Of a DNA stretch of 64,000 bases, positions 1-7,804 are shown one piece after another. The position numbers and the translations under genes were made by a program. Positions within the stretch are counted from its first letter, which is position 1, and the number at the start of each line of letters is the position of its first letter. The notes below the pieces were generated by a model. That model saw only the letters and a program-made list of their open reading frames with translations. It had not been told where the DNA came from and ran no database searches. The stretch comes from Clostridium omnivorum (lineage in GTDB: Bacteria > Bacillota > Clostridia > Clostridiales > Clostridiaceae): positions 3,001,501-3,065,500 of the forward strand of contig NZ_BRXR01000001.1 in NCBI RefSeq assembly GCF_026012015.1. The letters are read 5' to 3'.

Positions 1-57
1 TAGTTAAAAAGTAATTATAAGCAAATAATATTTCATCCCCCTTTAAATAAATAGTTA

Positions 58-86
58 GGGCTCCACTTTTAAAGTGGGGCTTTAAT
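58..86 (+). terminator. Intrinsic terminator of a gene left of the window
   Basis: An 8-bp stem (GCTCCACT pairing with AGTGGGGC, one G-T pair) is followed by TTTAATTTT. It probably ends a + strand gene lying left of position 1 and separates it from the LacI-type regulator. Confidence 0.6.
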
Positions 87-178
87 TTTAAAAACTAGAT
101 GAATTGTATACAAAAAATAGAAAAAATATGTTTTAATAGTAAATAGAGAAAAATATGCAGGGACTTGAGGGGATAAAA

Positions 179-1174
179 ATGAAGAAGGCAACATTAGCAG
201 ATATAGCACAAAAAGCAAACGTTTCCAAAGCTACGGTATCTATGGTACTTAATAATAAAGAGATAAATGTAAGTGAAGCTACAAGACAAAGAATATATGA
301 TGCTGTAAAGGAACTAAACTATATTCCCAATACTGTGGCTAGAAGCCTGAGTACAAGAAAAACTGAGACTATAGGCATAGTATTACCTGATATTGAGAAT
401 CCTTTTTTCTCCGAAATGGCAAGAGCTATAGAGGATACCGCAGGAAAATTGAACTACAATGTTATATTTTGTAACTCAGATAATAATCAGGAAAAGGAAG
501 AAAAGTACGTTAAGCTATTAATTAGCAAGCTTGTGGATGGAGTAATATTTGTTTCTGGAGGAAAAAGTGTAGAAAACCTTCATATGCTAGAAAACAATAA
601 TGTACCACTTGTTATAGTGGACAGATATATAGAATCATCAAAGGAATACAGCGGAGTCTTTTGCGCAAATGAAGAGGGGATTAGACTTGGAGTGGAGTAT
701 CTTTATAAAAATGGCAAAAAAAATATTGTGTTTGTAACAGGTTCTCAAAAGCTAAAAGTAGCAAAACTAAGATTAAAAGCCTTTGAAGAAGTTACAAAGG
801 AACTTAACATATATAATGAAGAATTAATTTTCACAGGAGATTTCACTATAGATGGAGGCATAAAGGCAACAGAGGAAATAGTAAACTCTTCAAAAAACAT
901 AGATGCCATTTTTTACAGCAGTGATGTTATGGCTTTAGGTGGAATGAAGCTTCTAACTAGAAAAGGCTATAAAATTCCTGAGGATATAGCAGTAATGGGA
1001 TATGACAATATAAGTATATCTAAGTTAATTGAACCTGAACTTACAACTGTTGCTCAGCCTATATATGATATGGGCAAAGAGGCCTGCAAGCTTTTAGTTG
1101 GAATTATAAATGGAGAAAGAAATAAAGAACTTATCATACTTAAACCTGAATTAATAGTCAGGGGCACCGTGTAG
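179..1174 (+). CDS. LacI/RbsR-family transcriptional regulator
   Basis: A 331-residue DNA-binding repressor of the LacI/GalR family. The N-terminus carries the LacI helix-turn-helix (ATLADIAQKANVSKATVSMV) and the hinge segment VARSLSTRKT, followed by a periplasmic-binding-protein-like effector domain (TIGIVLPDIENPFFSE, then VDGVIFVSGG, and DAIFYSSDVMALGG near the C-terminal part). Length is normal for the family. I chose ATG 179 because GAGGGG lies at a good distance upstream; an in-frame ATG at 155 has no such site. No sugar transport or catabolic operon lies next to it, so the effector cannot be read from context. A LacI-type palindrome at 2680-2693 is one possible target (inference). Confidence 0.9.
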   Translation: MKKATLADIAQKANVSKATVSMVLNNKEINVSEATRQRIYDAVKELNYIPNTVARSLSTRKTETIGIVLPDIENPFFSEMARAIEDTAGKLNYNVIFCNSDNNQEKEEKYVKLLISKLVDGVIFVSGGKSVENLHMLENNNVPLVIVDRYIESSKEYSGVFCANEEGIRLGVEYLYKNGKKNIVFVTGSQKLKVAKLRLKAFEEVTKELNIYNEELIFTGDFTIDGGIKATEEIVNSSKNIDAIFYSSDVMALGGMKLLTRKGYKIPEDIAVMGYDNISISKLIEPELTTVAQPIYDMGKEACKLLVGIINGERNKELIILKPELIVRGTV

Positions 1175-1258
1175 GCTGCAGTCACTTGAGTTTTTAGTTA
1201 ATGATAGAATACAATATATATAAGAAATTCTTTAAATTTAGGTATAAGGGTGATGGGG

Positions 1259-2518
1259 ATGAATGAATTTATCAGATTTGAGATAATTACAAGGGATAGA
1301 TTGGGTATTACTGTTGAAATACTAGAAAAAATATATGATAGAAAAATTAACTTAATCTCCATGGAAGTTTTTTTTGAAAAAGTATGTGTAAAAATTGAAG
1401 AAATAGACAATGAAGAAAAAGAATTATTAAAGAGTGAATTATACCAGATTAAAGATGTTCTATCAATAAGCGAAATAGAATTGCTCTATCATGAGCGAGA
1501 CGAGAAAAGGCTGCTTGAAGTAATTGATTCATTAGTTTCCAATAATGAAGAAGAAGCTTTTAAAGACATAATAGGCAGCAGTATACAAATTGAAAATGTA
1601 AAAAAGATGACTACAATTGTGGCTAAGAATAATTCCACTGTGCTTTTAAGAGGTGATAGCGGTACAGGAAAGGAATTGTTTGCAAGGGCAATTCATAATT
1701 TGAGTGAGAGAAAAAATAAAAGGTTTGTCACAATTAATTGTGCAGCTATACCAGAAAATTTGCTGGAAAGTGAATTGTTTGGATATGAAAAGGGCAGTTT
1801 TACCGGGGCAATGCAGAGTGGAAGGGAAGGGCTTTTTAAAGAAGCTGACGCAGGTACATTGTTTTTAGATGAAATTGGAGAACTTCCAATGTATCTTCAA
1901 GCAAAGCTTTTAAGAGTAATACAAGAAGGCAGCATTAGGAAAATAGGAAGCAATAAAGAGGAATATATTGATGTTAGGATAATATCTGCTACAAATAAAA
2001 AACTTGAAGAGATGATTGAAAATAAGGCATTTAGAGAAGACTTATACTATAGATTAAATGTGATACCTATGTATATACCTAAATTAAGTGAGCGCCTAGA
2101 AGATATTCCGAGTTTAGTACAATTCTTTATAGCAAAGTTTAATAAAAAACTGAAGAAGAATGTTAAGGGAGTAGAGCTGGAGTTTATAAATGCACTTATG
2201 CAATATTATTGGCCGGGAAATGTTAGAGAGCTTCAAAATGTAATAGAAAGAGCAATGAATTTGTGCGAAGGTGACATTCTAACTAAAAGGGAACTAATAA
2301 TTGAGTTTGGAAACAAAAATAATGTTAATATAGATGTACCTATAAGCAATAAGGTAAATGAACAATTACCCCTTAAGGAATTAATGGAGCAGTGCGAAAA
2401 AGAAATAATTCGCAGGACTCTTAGTTCAAATAAAAGCTGCAGGAAAACTGCAAAGCTATTAGGGGTTTCTCATACAACAATAATAAACAAAGTTAAAAAA
2501 TATGATATAAAATTGTAA
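1259..2518 (+). CDS. TyrR-like sigma-54-dependent activator with N-terminal ACT domain
   Basis: A 419-residue bacterial enhancer-binding protein. Residues 1-70 resemble an ACT amino-acid-sensing domain ([16 protein letters not shown]), as in TyrR. Residues of about 105-330 form the AAA+ domain: Walker A GDSGTGKE, the sigma-54 contact loop GSFTGA (family consensus GAFTGA), Walker [10 protein letters not shown], and an arginine-finger region [11 protein letters not shown]. The C-terminus is a Fis-type helix-turn-helix ([18 protein letters not shown]). A PAS domain like that of TyrR is not evident. ATG 1259 sits 6 nt behind AAGGGTG; GTG 1250 and ATG 1253 are in-frame alternatives. The next gene downstream, methionine gamma-lyase, has a canonical sigma-54 promoter, so this protein is its probable activator. 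The ligand is likely an amino acid, which one is unknown. Confidence 0.93.
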   Translation: MNEFIRFEIITRDRLGITVEILEKIYDRKINLISMEVFFEKVCVKIEEIDNEEKELLKSELYQIKDVLSISEIELLYHERDEKRLLEVIDSLVSNNEEEAFKDIIGSSIQIENVKKMTTIVAKNNSTVLLRGDSGTGKELFARAIHNLSERKNKRFVTINCAAIPENLLESELFGYEKGSFTGAMQSGREGLFKEADAGTLFLDEIGELPMYLQAKLLRVIQEGSIRKIGSNKEEYIDVRIISATNKKLEEMIENKAFREDLYYRLNVIPMYIPKLSERLEDIPSLVQFFIAKFNKKLKKNVKGVELEFINALMQYYWPGNVRELQNVIERAMNLCEGDILTKRELIIEFGNKNNVNIDVPISNKVNEQLPLKELMEQCEKEIIRRTLSSNKSCRKTAKLLGVSHTTIINKVKKYDIKL

Positions 2519-2526
2519 AAAAATTA

Positions 2527-2583
2527 TTCCACATGGAAAGAAAATATTCCACTTAAATATTAGAGTGGAATATTTTCTTTCCA
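2527..2583. promoter_or_regulatory. TGGAA/TTCCA palindrome array, candidate enhancer (UAS) sites
   Basis: Five TGGAA or TTCCA boxes occur within 57 bp (2527, 2534, 2547, 2566, 2579). Two of the units are themselves TGGAA-N8-TTCCA, and the whole forms a perfect 20-bp inverted repeat (2534-2553 with 2564-2583, loop 10). It lies about 115 bp upstream of the -24 element at 2697, a usual distance for an activator site. It could alternatively be a terminator, but a better intrinsic terminator follows at 2606-2635. Confidence 0.5.
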
Positions 2584-2605
2584 TTATTTTAATTAAATTT
2601 ATTAT

Positions 2606-2635
2606 AGAAGGCTTCTATGGAAGTCTTCTTTTTTT
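2606..2635 (+). terminator. Intrinsic terminator after the sigma-54 activator
   Basis: A 10-bp stem (2606-2615 with 2620-2629, one G-T pair), TATG loop, then an uninterrupted T run. It ends the activator transcript before the gamma-lyase promoter. Confidence 0.75.
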
Positions 2636-2679
2636 GCAAGCTCGCAAAATGAAGCTATTGCTGACAATTAAATCATTTG

Positions 2680-2693
2680 TTTAAACGTTTACA
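2680..2693. promoter_or_regulatory. LacI/CcpA-type operator-like palindrome
   Basis: The 14-mer TTTAAACGTTTACA is centred on CG and differs at one position from a perfect TGTAAACGTTTACA. It resembles cre/LacI-family operators and abuts the -24 element at 2697, where a bound repressor could block the promoter. The binding protein is unknown; candidates are CcpA and the LacI-type protein at 179-1174. Confidence 0.4.
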
Positions 2694-2696
2694 AAA

Positions 2697-2714
2697 TTGG
2701 CACAATTGTTGCTT
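2697..2714 (+). promoter_or_regulatory. Sigma-54 (-24/-12) promoter of methionine gamma-lyase
   Basis: TTGGCAC-N5-TTGCTT matches the RpoN consensus. The invariant GG (2699-2700) and GC (2711-2712) are separated by exactly 10 nt. The predicted start is about 2724, some 30 nt before the ATG. A TTG codon overlaps the -24 box and could be mistaken for an earlier start of the enzyme. Confidence 0.88.
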
Positions 2715-2753
2715 GAGATTACAGTATATATATTTAAATTGGGGGTAATTAAA

Positions 2754-3953
2754 ATGGAAAATAAAGATTTAAAGAAAATGGGATTTGCTACAAGAGCAAT
2801 TCATGGCGGACATAAACACGATCAATATGGGGCTTTAGCTACACCTATTCATCAGACAGCAACCTTTGTTTTTGATTCTGCTGAGCAGGGAGGAAAAAGG
2901 TTTGCACTTGAAGAAGATGGCTATATTTACTCTAGACTTGGAAATCCAACAAATACTCAATTAGAAGAAAAGATAGCAATGCTTGAAGGCGGAGAAGCTG
3001 CTGTTTCTACTGCTTCTGGTATTGGTGCAGTATCTTCAGCATTTTGGACTGCTTTAAAGGCTGGAGATCACGTAGTTTCGGCAAAAACATTATATGGATG
3101 TACTTTTGCTTACTTAAATCATGGAATATCCAGGTATGGAGTAGAGGTTACTTTTGTAGATACTACTGACCCTGAAAATGTAAGAAAGGCAATGAGACCA
3201 AATACTAAAGTTGTATATCTAGAAACACCTGCTAATCCAACTCTTGAAGTGGCAGATATTAAGGCAATAAGTGATATAGCGCACGAAAAAGAAGACTGTA
3301 TAGTAATGGTTGATAATACTTTTTGCTCACCATATATCCAAAGACCACTTGAACTAGGAGCTGATGTAGTTATCCATTCAGGAACTAAGTTTATAAATGG
3401 ACATGGTGATGTTATTTCGGGCTTTGTAGTTGGAAATGCCGAATTTATAAAGAATGTTAGATTATTTGGAATAAAGGATATGACAGGAGCTTCATTAAGC
3501 CCATTTGACGCATTTTTAATTATAAGAGGAATGAAAACATTAGAAATAAGAATGGAAAGACACTGCTCTAATGCAATGAAGGTAGCTGAATTCTTAGAAG
3601 CACATCCAGCAGTAAAAAGAGTATACTTCCCTGGCCTTGAAAGCTTCCCTCAATATGAATTAGCTAAGAAGCAAATGAGTCTTCCGGGAGCTGTTATAGC
3701 CTTTGAAATAAAAGGTGAATATGAAGATGGAATAAAAGTAATGAATAGTGTTCAGCTATGTAAATTAGCTGTTAGCTTAGGAGATGCTGAGACCTTAATT
3801 GAACACCCAGCTTCTATGACACACTCACCATACACTAAGGAAGAGAGAGAAGCTGTAGGAATCAGTGATGGACTAATCCGTCTAGCAGTTGGACTTGAAA
3901 ATGTAGAAGATATAATCTGGGATTTAAATCAAGCTTTAAATAATATTGTTTAG
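2754..3953 (+). CDS. megL: Methionine gamma-lyase (PLP-dependent)
   Basis: A 399-residue member of the Cys/Met-metabolism PLP enzyme family, probably cleaving L-methionine to methanethiol, 2-oxobutyrate and ammonia. Visible features are the substrate/PLP phosphate region YSRLGNPT, the PLP-stacking YG of AKTLYGCTF, the aspartate in [10 protein letters not shown], and the Schiff-base lysine in [12 protein letters not shown]. The cysteine in TLYGCTF, where gamma-lyases carry a conserved Cys and cystathionine enzymes usually do not, favours methionine gamma-lyase over cystathionine gamma-lyase or gamma-synthase. Start ATG 2754 follows GGGGGTA. A sigma-54 promoter and a TyrR-like activator just upstream indicate amino-acid-responsive catabolic expression. 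Confidence 0.9.
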   Translation: MENKDLKKMGFATRAIHGGHKHDQYGALATPIHQTATFVFDSAEQGGKRFALEEDGYIYSRLGNPTNTQLEEKIAMLEGGEAAVSTASGIGAVSSAFWTALKAGDHVVSAKTLYGCTFAYLNHGISRYGVEVTFVDTTDPENVRKAMRPNTKVVYLETPANPTLEVADIKAISDIAHEKEDCIVMVDNTFCSPYIQRPLELGADVVIHSGTKFINGHGDVISGFVVGNAEFIKNVRLFGIKDMTGASLSPFDAFLIIRGMKTLEIRMERHCSNAMKVAEFLEAHPAVKRVYFPGLESFPQYELAKKQMSLPGAVIAFEIKGEYEDGIKVMNSVQLCKLAVSLGDAETLIEHPASMTHSPYTKEEREAVGISDGLIRLAVGLENVEDIIWDLNQALNNIV

Positions 3954-3962
3954 AGGTAAGTA

Positions 3963-3988
3963 AAGGGAATGCAGCTGCATTCCCTTTT
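3963..3988. terminator. Bidirectional terminator between convergent genes
   Basis: A perfect palindrome, AAGGGAATGC AGCT GCATTCCCTT, with A and T flanks, between the gamma-lyase and the convergent small membrane protein gene. Confidence 0.8.
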
Positions 3989-3991
3989 AAA

Positions 3992-4282
3992 TTATAGTCT
4001 TTTAGGATAAAATTGCCCTTCTTCTTTTTTTACTCTATCACCAATGCTCAAATCATAGTAAACGATTTCGTTAACGGTAAAAGTAAATCTCTCTCCATTA
4101 TCCTTTAGAATGTACAGTTGATATATTGCGTTATGCATACCCCTATAGAAGTAATCCTTTACTTCTTTTTTTTCTACAACTCCAAACCAACTTGACTTAT
4201 TTCTTTTAAAATCTAAGTAGATTGGCAGTAGAACAATAACTAGTGAGGCTCCAAGAATGATAAAAAATGCAAGAAGCTTCAT
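3992..4282 (-). CDS. Small single-span membrane protein, function unknown
   Basis: A 96-residue protein I do not recognise. Residues of about 3-23 form one hydrophobic segment (LLAFFIILGASLVIVLLPIYL), followed by a basic stretch (FKRNK) that suggests the C-terminal part is cytoplasmic. That part (GVVEKKEVKDYFYRG ... YILKDNGERFTFTV ... YYDLSIGDRVKKEEGQFYPKRL) looks like a small beta-rich domain, as found in short membrane-anchored proteins. GGGGGG with good spacing precedes ATG 4282. It stands alone, convergent with the gamma-lyase gene. The coding call is fairly safe, the function is unknown. Confidence 0.7.
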   Translation of the reverse strand: MKLLAFFIILGASLVIVLLPIYLDFKRNKSSWFGVVEKKEVKDYFYRGMHNAIYQLYILKDNGERFTFTVNEIVYYDLSIGDRVKKEEGQFYPKRL

Positions 4283-4377
4283 TTAATCTACCCCCCAAAG
4301 TAGGTTTCTATATTATAGTATATTCCTTATAAAGGTAATAAGTTATAATAGACAACCATTAGTGTAAAACTTTATTT

Positions 4378-5286
4378 TTAAACATTTATAATCATTAAGG
4401 CTATTATTGTTATGATCATTGCAGTTATGTCTTTTTTTCGCAGCTTTTCTTTAAATATTACAAAACTTCCAAGGCTTATAAGAATTATACTTGCAGCGCT
4501 ATATAGTGGAAAGGCTACGGAAGTTTTAACTGTATTTAGAGCAAGTATTAAGAAAAAGGACGAAAAGAGATTAGGTATACCTACTAAAAAGCCTATAAAT
4601 AAATCCTTTGAAATTACCTTGTTTTTACTCCTTAAAGTAGAGTAAAGGCTAATTAAAAATGAAATAAAGAATACGAAAAATAGAAAAACATCTTTATATT
4701 CAATTAAGGAATACTTTTGAAATATTTTATTGGAGAATTCCGCCATTCCTCCGAAGAAGAAGAGCAATATCAAGGTTAAATTTACTCCATTTAAATTATT
4801 TTTATCAAAAGATAAATTTACAATAATAATAGAAATAATAGAGAGTGCTATTCCAACCCATTGCAGTGAAGTAGGGTATTCATTCCATAGTATTATAGAC
4901 ATACACATAGGAATTAGTATTCCTAATTTTCCAAAGGTACCTGAAAGGGAAGCACCATTTTTTTTAACACTCTTCTGATAATAGATAAATGATAAGAAGA
5001 AAAAGGCCCCTGCAAATACTCCAATCAGAATAGCCCAAATCAAACTTCCATACTTTGAAAAAGAACCACTGCCATTTAGTACTACTTGTACAAATTCATT
5101 ATAGAAGTTACCACTTAAACTTAAAATCTCAAGCTTATTAATTATAAGCATGATGAAGCATACTATGAAAGCTGTAAAATAGTTCATAGTGGTAACAGCA
5201 TATCTATTCATATTATTTCCTTCGGTGTATTTAAAAATTAGCGCTATAGAAGAACTGCATAGTATAGCTAATATCAAGTAAAACAT
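4378..5286 (-). CDS. EamA/DMT-superfamily transporter
   Basis: An integral membrane protein of about 302 residues with roughly ten hydrophobic segments arranged as two repeats, as in drug/metabolite transporters. Segments such as FAGAFFFLSFIYYQ, and LGILIPMCMSIILWNEYPT followed by GIALSIISIIIV, are typical of EamA repeats; the last helices read FPLYSAASIILISLG and AMIITIIALMIINV. Substrate is unknown. ATG 5286 is preferred, with TTG 5289 as an alternative; AGAGGA lies upstream. It is a single-gene unit in a run of minus-strand genes. Confidence 0.85.
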   Translation of the reverse strand: MFYLILAILCSSSIALIFKYTEGNNMNRYAVTTMNYFTAFIVCFIMLIINKLEILSLSGNFYNEFVQVVLNGSGSFSKYGSLIWAILIGVFAGAFFFLSFIYYQKSVKKNGASLSGTFGKLGILIPMCMSIILWNEYPTSLQWVGIALSIISIIIVNLSFDKNNLNGVNLTLILLFFFGGMAEFSNKIFQKYSLIEYKDVFLFFVFFISFLISLYSTLRSKNKVISKDLFIGFLVGIPNLFSSFFLILALNTVKTSVAFPLYSAASIILISLGSFVIFKEKLRKKDITAMIITIIALMIINV

Positions 5287-5357
5287 CAAATGTACATCCT
5301 CTCAAAGTATAATACAATAGTACAATTCTATAAAAGACGTTGAAATCCTTTTAAAAG

Positions 5358-5394
5358 TAAAATACTTTGCCAAATTAATAGCAAAGTATTTTTT
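5358..5394 (-). terminator. Intrinsic terminator after rubrerythrin
   Basis: On the minus strand AAATACTTTGC pairs with GCAAAGTATTT, followed by a T-rich stretch, 15 nt after the rubrerythrin stop codon. Confidence 0.7.
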
Positions 5395-5408
5395 AAAGTT
5401 AAATAAAT

Positions 5409-6002
5409 TTATGCGTTAGGAAGATTATTGTACATTATTTCAAACCAGCCTTGAGGGTATTTACATGCAGGACATATTTTTGGTGCCTCTGTTCCCTCAA
5501 ATATATACCCACAATTTATGCACTTCCAGTACTGAGGGGTATTTTTCTTATAGAGTGTTCCGTTATTTAGAGCATTCATTAAATCAAGAAAGCGCTTCTC
5601 ATGAGCAGTTTCTATTTCCACAATCTTTCTAAGTGCAAGCTCAACTTCAGGGAAGCCCTCTTGCTTTGCAGTATCCGCAAATGATGGATATAGTGTTCCC
5701 CATTCTTCTTTTTCTCCTTCAGCGGCATATTGAAGGTTTTGTGCTGTATTGCCATATCCAATTGGATACTCTGCATCTACCTTTATGTGTGTTTTACCAA
5801 GACCTTGAATTAAGAAGTCAAAGAAGATTTTGGCATGAGCTCTCTCATTATCTGCAGTTTCTCTAAATACCTCAGCTGTATGTATATGACCTTCTTGCTC
5901 AGCTACCTTTGCATAAATTGTATATCTATTTCGTGCTTGTGATTCTCCTGCAAAAGCTTTTGCTAGATTTTCAGCTGTTTTAGTTCCTTGTAAACTCTTC
6001 AT
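5409..6002 (-). CDS. rbr: Rubrerythrin
   Basis: A 197-residue classical rubrerythrin that reduces hydrogen peroxide in anaerobes. The N-terminal ferritin-like four-helix domain shows the di-iron ligands in GESQARNRY, DNERAHAKIFF and IETAHEKRF. The C-terminal rubredoxin domain supplies the FeS4 site with CINCGY and CPACKYP, about 14 residues apart. Length is normal. I chose ATG 6002 because AAGGAGAG lies just upstream and the family begins at MKSLQGTKT; the longer in-frame extension to 6104 has no family-like sequence. An inverted repeat at 6078-6130 resembles a Fur/PerR operator, which would fit oxidative-stress control. Confidence 0.95.
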   Translation of the reverse strand: MKSLQGTKTAENLAKAFAGESQARNRYTIYAKVAEQEGHIHTAEVFRETADNERAHAKIFFDFLIQGLGKTHIKVDAEYPIGYGNTAQNLQYAAEGEKEEWGTLYPSFADTAKQEGFPEVELALRKIVEIETAHEKRFLDLMNALNNGTLYKKNTPQYWKCINCGYIFEGTEAPKICPACKYPQGWFEIMYNNLPNA

Positions 6003-6077
6003 ATAAACTCTCCTTTCGCTGGAAACACAGGATAGTCTACGTTTCTTTATTGAAAGACTTATCCATAAATCCAATGC

Positions 6078-6130
6078 ATTATTATCGTTAATTATTATTA
6101 CCAAATCATCAAAAAAGTAACGATAATAAT
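6078..6130. promoter_or_regulatory. 13-bp inverted repeat, Fur/PerR-like operator candidate
   Basis: ATTATTATCGTTA (6078-6090) and TAACGATAATAAT (6118-6130) are perfect inverted copies separated by 27 nt. The left arm continues into ATTATTATTA, giving an AT-rich GATAAT-type array like Fur-family boxes. No T run follows on the minus strand, which argues against a terminator for adk. It lies in the upstream region of rubrerythrin. Confidence 0.4.
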
Positions 6131-6153
6131 CGGGAGATCTTATAAGAAAATTT

Positions 6154-6798
6154 TTAAGAAATCAAAAGTGAAGAAATTTCATGGAAAACTTCATCCACAG
6201 AAAGTGTTCCATCAACTGAAGATAGTAAATTTTTATTGTTATAGTATGCAATTAGCGGCTGAGTAAGCTTATTGTATTGCACTAACCTCTCAGTCACAAC
6301 TTCTTCCTTATCATCTTCTCTTTGAGTTAAATCTCCGCCACAGCTTTCACATTTTTCTTTAAGCTTTGAGGGGTTAAACTTAATGTGATAATTAGTACCA
6401 CACTGTTTGCAGGTTCTTCTACCTATAATTCTCTCTAAAATAATATCATCTTTTACATTTATTAAAACGACTTTATCTAAAGTCTTATTTTCTTCGTTTA
6501 GAAGTTTATCTAATGCTTCTGCCTGAGCAGTAGTCCTAGGAAATCCATCTAGTAGGAAGCCATTGCTGCAATCATCACATTTAAGTCTTTCTCCTATTAT
6601 TTGTGTAGTAATTTCGTCTGGAACTAAATCGCCTTTATCCATATATTCTTTAGATATTTTTCCTAAATTGCTGCCCTTGGCTATTTCAGCCCTAAACATT
6701 TCACCTGTTGATATATGGCATACATTAAATTCTTTAGCAATAAGCTTTGCCTGCGTTCCTTTTCCAACGCCTGGAGCCCCTAATAAAATAATTCTCAC
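6154..6798 (-). CDS. adk: Adenylate kinase, zinc-LID type
   Basis: A 214-residue adenylate kinase interconverting ATP + AMP and 2 ADP. It has the P-loop GAPGVGKGTQ at residues 7-16, the AMP-binding STGEMFR and LDGFPRT motifs, and a LID with four cysteines (CKQCGTNYH and CESCGGDL), which marks the zinc-binding form common in Gram-positives. GTG 6798 begins at VRIILLGAPG with GGGGGTG upstream; the in-frame extension to 6849 lacks homologous character. In many Firmicutes adk sits in the ribosomal protein operon between secY and map; here it is alone, so it could be a second copy or a relocated one. Confidence 0.93.
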   Translation of the reverse strand: MRIILLGAPGVGKGTQAKLIAKEFNVCHISTGEMFRAEIAKGSNLGKISKEYMDKGDLVPDEITTQIIGERLKCDDCSNGFLLDGFPRTTAQAEALDKLLNEENKTLDKVVLINVKDDIILERIIGRRTCKQCGTNYHIKFNPSKLKEKCESCGGDLTQREDDKEEVVTERLVQYNKLTQPLIAYYNNKNLLSSVDGTLSVDEVFHEISSLLIS

Positions 6799-7155
6799 TT
6801 TTTTACACCCCCTGGTATTTCTTGTTATTACATAATTTATATTATGCATCTAAATTATTTAGGCTCTCTAATTTAGAAGTTATTTTTGAGCCTTTTGGAA
6901 ATAAGTGCAATTAATACGCACATTATCTATTATACTACACTTTTTAATAAAATGTGATACACAAATGAAAGAAATAATATTAAAATAATTCAAAAAATAA
7001 AGTTTATATTGAAATTTATGTTGTAAACGTATTAAACTATATGATCAAAATCGGATTTTCTTATAGATACTGTTTCAAGTATTTAAAATAGCTATTTTAC
7101 ATTGGAATAACTTGCATATAAAATTACATTGAGATTAAATGTTGGAGGGAAGATT
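6799..7155. other. Divergent intergenic region between adk and the ECF S-component
   Basis: No gene seen in 357 bp. It must hold both divergent promoters. On the minus strand a TATAAT hexamer (plus coordinates 6929-6934) is a possible -10 element for adk with a poor -35. TGTAAACGTATTAA at 7021-7034 is an imperfect LacI-like half-palindrome upstream of the ECF gene. I could not recognise a riboswitch. Confidence 0.4.
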
Positions 7156-7722
7156 ATGAGAAATAGAAAAGTATTTTTGCTAGTTATAAGTGCTATGGCA
7201 GTTGCAATTAATATAGTACTAGGAACAATAGTTTCAAGGCTTCAAATTCCGTTATTATTTTTAGATACTATAGGTACAATTTTTATAGCAGCACTTTACG
7301 GACCTTTGTATGGGGCGGCAGTTGGTACTATTACTAACCTGCTGACTCCTATTTTATCCGGAAATCCTAAAGATATACCATTTTTCTTAGTAAACCTTGC
7401 TGTAGGTTTAATTGTAGGGTTTATAGCAAAAAGGTATAAGTTTGGATTAGTTCCTGCAGTAATTACAGGTATTATATTATCAATAGTATGTCCTTTAATA
7501 GGATCTCCAATTGCTGTATGGGTATATGGTGGAATAACAGGCTCAGGTAACGATTTTATATTCACTTGGCTAAAAAATTCAGGAATGGACATATTTAGCG
7601 CTGCCTTTGTTCCAAGAATTACAGGAAACATAATAGACAAAATAGGGTCTTGTATATTAGTGTCTGCAGCTATAAAATTAATACCTGCACAATACAAGAG
7701 TTCTTCAAATTTATCGGCTTAA
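7156..7722 (+). CDS. ECF transporter S-component, CD3073-like
   Basis: A 188-residue membrane protein with about five or six helices, of the substrate-capture (S) subunit type of energy-coupling-factor importers. Segments such as AVAINIVLGTIVSRLQIPLLF, then DTIGTIFIAALYGPLYGA and FFLVNLAVGLIVGFIAKRY, match that architecture. From memory it corresponds to the family called CD3073 putative ECF S component, which in clostridia is paired with a TudS-related desulfidase, exactly as here. ATG 7156 follows GGAGGGA. It needs the shared EcfAA'T module, which is not in this window. The ligand is unproven; a sulfur-containing small molecule is a reasonable guess from the neighbour. Confidence 0.82.
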   Translation: MRNRKVFLLVISAMAVAINIVLGTIVSRLQIPLLFLDTIGTIFIAALYGPLYGAAVGTITNLLTPILSGNPKDIPFFLVNLAVGLIVGFIAKRYKFGLVPAVITGIILSIVCPLIGSPIAVWVYGGITGSGNDFIFTWLKNSGMDIFSAAFVPRITGNIIDKIGSCILVSAAIKLIPAQYKSSSNLSA

Positions 7723-7732
7723 GTATAAGTTT

Positions 7733-7767
7733 AAAAGGATAGGTAGTTTCACTATACTATCCTTTTA
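7733..7767 (+). terminator. Hairpin terminator between the ECF gene and the desulfidase gene
   Basis: AAAAGGATAG pairs with CTATCCTTTT around a short loop. It may attenuate rather than fully separate the two genes, since the next gene starts only about 40 nt later. Confidence 0.6.
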
Positions 7768-7804
7768 GTTTATAAAGATATTATATGTTATAAGGAGAGT
7801 TAAA

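Noticed and set aside
2697-2753. In-frame TTG at 2697 as the start of methionine gamma-lyase
   Set aside because: It overlaps the -24 box of the sigma-54 promoter, so it would be upstream of the transcript. ATG 2754 has a good ribosome binding site.
4412-4978. Open frames on the + strand opposite the EamA transporter
   Set aside because: They are shadows of the membrane-protein gene, with no ribosome binding site and no family-like sequence.
6003-6104. N-terminal extension of rubrerythrin to 6104
   Set aside because: The sequence is unlike the family and would cover the ribosome binding site; ATG 6002 begins the protein in the usual way.
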